From contig CM018603.1 of NCBI GenBank assembly GCA_009192285.1, forward strand, positions 1,837,802 to 1,901,801: DNA of 64,000 nt, written 5' to 3'. Positions 63,926-64,000 of this stretch are shown here, piece after piece (the stretch's first letter is position 1; every line of letters begins with the position of its first letter). Under the pieces are notes generated by a model. It did no database searches, was not told the origin of the DNA, and saw only the letters and a list, made by a program, of their open reading frames with translations. The translations under genes were made by a program, and so were the position numbers. This DNA comes from Morchella semilibera. Lineage: Eukaryota > Ascomycota > Pezizomycetes > Pezizales > Morchellaceae.

Positions 63926-64000
63926 TCTAACAGGGCGGGGTCGGGCTTAGAAATAAGACGGAAACTTGAATAGAAGCGGAAGACAAGGACAGGAATAGGG
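63926..64000 (-). repeat. LTR2, partial at window end
   Basis: It starts TCTAACAGGGCGGGGTCGGG, the known LTR2 edge, and continues past the window. Confidence 0.75.

Larger units (their letters stand above)
63293..64000 (+). repeat. Diverged LTR1 with IR and LTR2 insertions, cut by window end
   Basis: TGTCTCAAGGTTTTGGCATTG is a C-to-T shifted LTR1 start. It carries an IR element (63,661-63,797), and an LTR2 begins inside it at 63,926. Confidence 0.8.

Overview
The window looks like nuclear DNA of a filamentous ascomycete. Host genes have short (50-100 bp) GT-AG introns with CTRAC-type branch sites. They include a methylthioribose-1-phosphate isomerase (MRI1) and a mevalonate kinase (ERG12). 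The density of Ty3/gypsy chromoviruses nested in one another is like that of repeat-rich Pezizomycetes, but the sequence alone does not fix the genus.

Layout. 1-11.4 kb is a retroelement nest: a chromovirus with ~630-bp LTRs (called LTR1 here), other LTRs, and fragments of Plavaka-type and Tc1/mariner-type transposases. 11.4-18.2 kb is a host island: a small three-exon gene, MRI1 and a long serine-rich gene with an N-myristoylation-type start. 18,262-32,012 is one 13.75-kb DNA transposon with 420-520 bp terminal inverted repeats and a 6-bp target duplication (CCTATC). 32.2-45.0 kb is a second nest: a mosaic chromovirus and an older gypsy remnant. 45.5-47.2 kb is ERG12, followed by small TA-flanked MITEs. 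48.2-64 kb is a third nest, holding a minus-strand chromovirus with LTRs of another family (LTR3), many solo LTRs, and purine-rich degenerate repeats.

The most interesting object is the 13.75-kb transposon. It carries an apparently intact two-exon D,D34E transposase of the retroviral-integrase/IS3 fold, closest in my reading to the IS3EU group. It also carries five further genes that look intact: a HECT-like ubiquitin ligase with an N-terminal Cys/His cluster and an AT-hook, a Cys2-finger protein with a J-domain-like HPD segment, a three-exon basic protein, and two diverged paralogues at opposite places with the same intron position and exon 1 length. Its ends carry tandem copies of the palindrome CCACCGGTGG. 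A near-perfect 192-bp hairpin lies upstream of the transposase gene.

The second notable object is a short (~137 bp) inverted-repeat element with termini CATCAGCAA...TTGCTGATG. It occurs 24 times here, almost always inside retroelement DNA, and makes a 2-bp target duplication of variable sequence in 22 of the 23 copies with both ends present. It also has a shorter ~89-bp subfamily.

Four LTR families are named for convenience. LTR1 is ~630 bp, TGTCCCGG...TCACA. LTR2 is ~490 bp, TATCACGGC...GTTAGA. LTR3 is ~510-650 bp, TATCACGGCG...CCGTGATA. LTR4 is ~590 bp, TATCACGGCG...CCGTAACA. All make 5-bp target duplications. Retroelement protein parts are described only at domain level.
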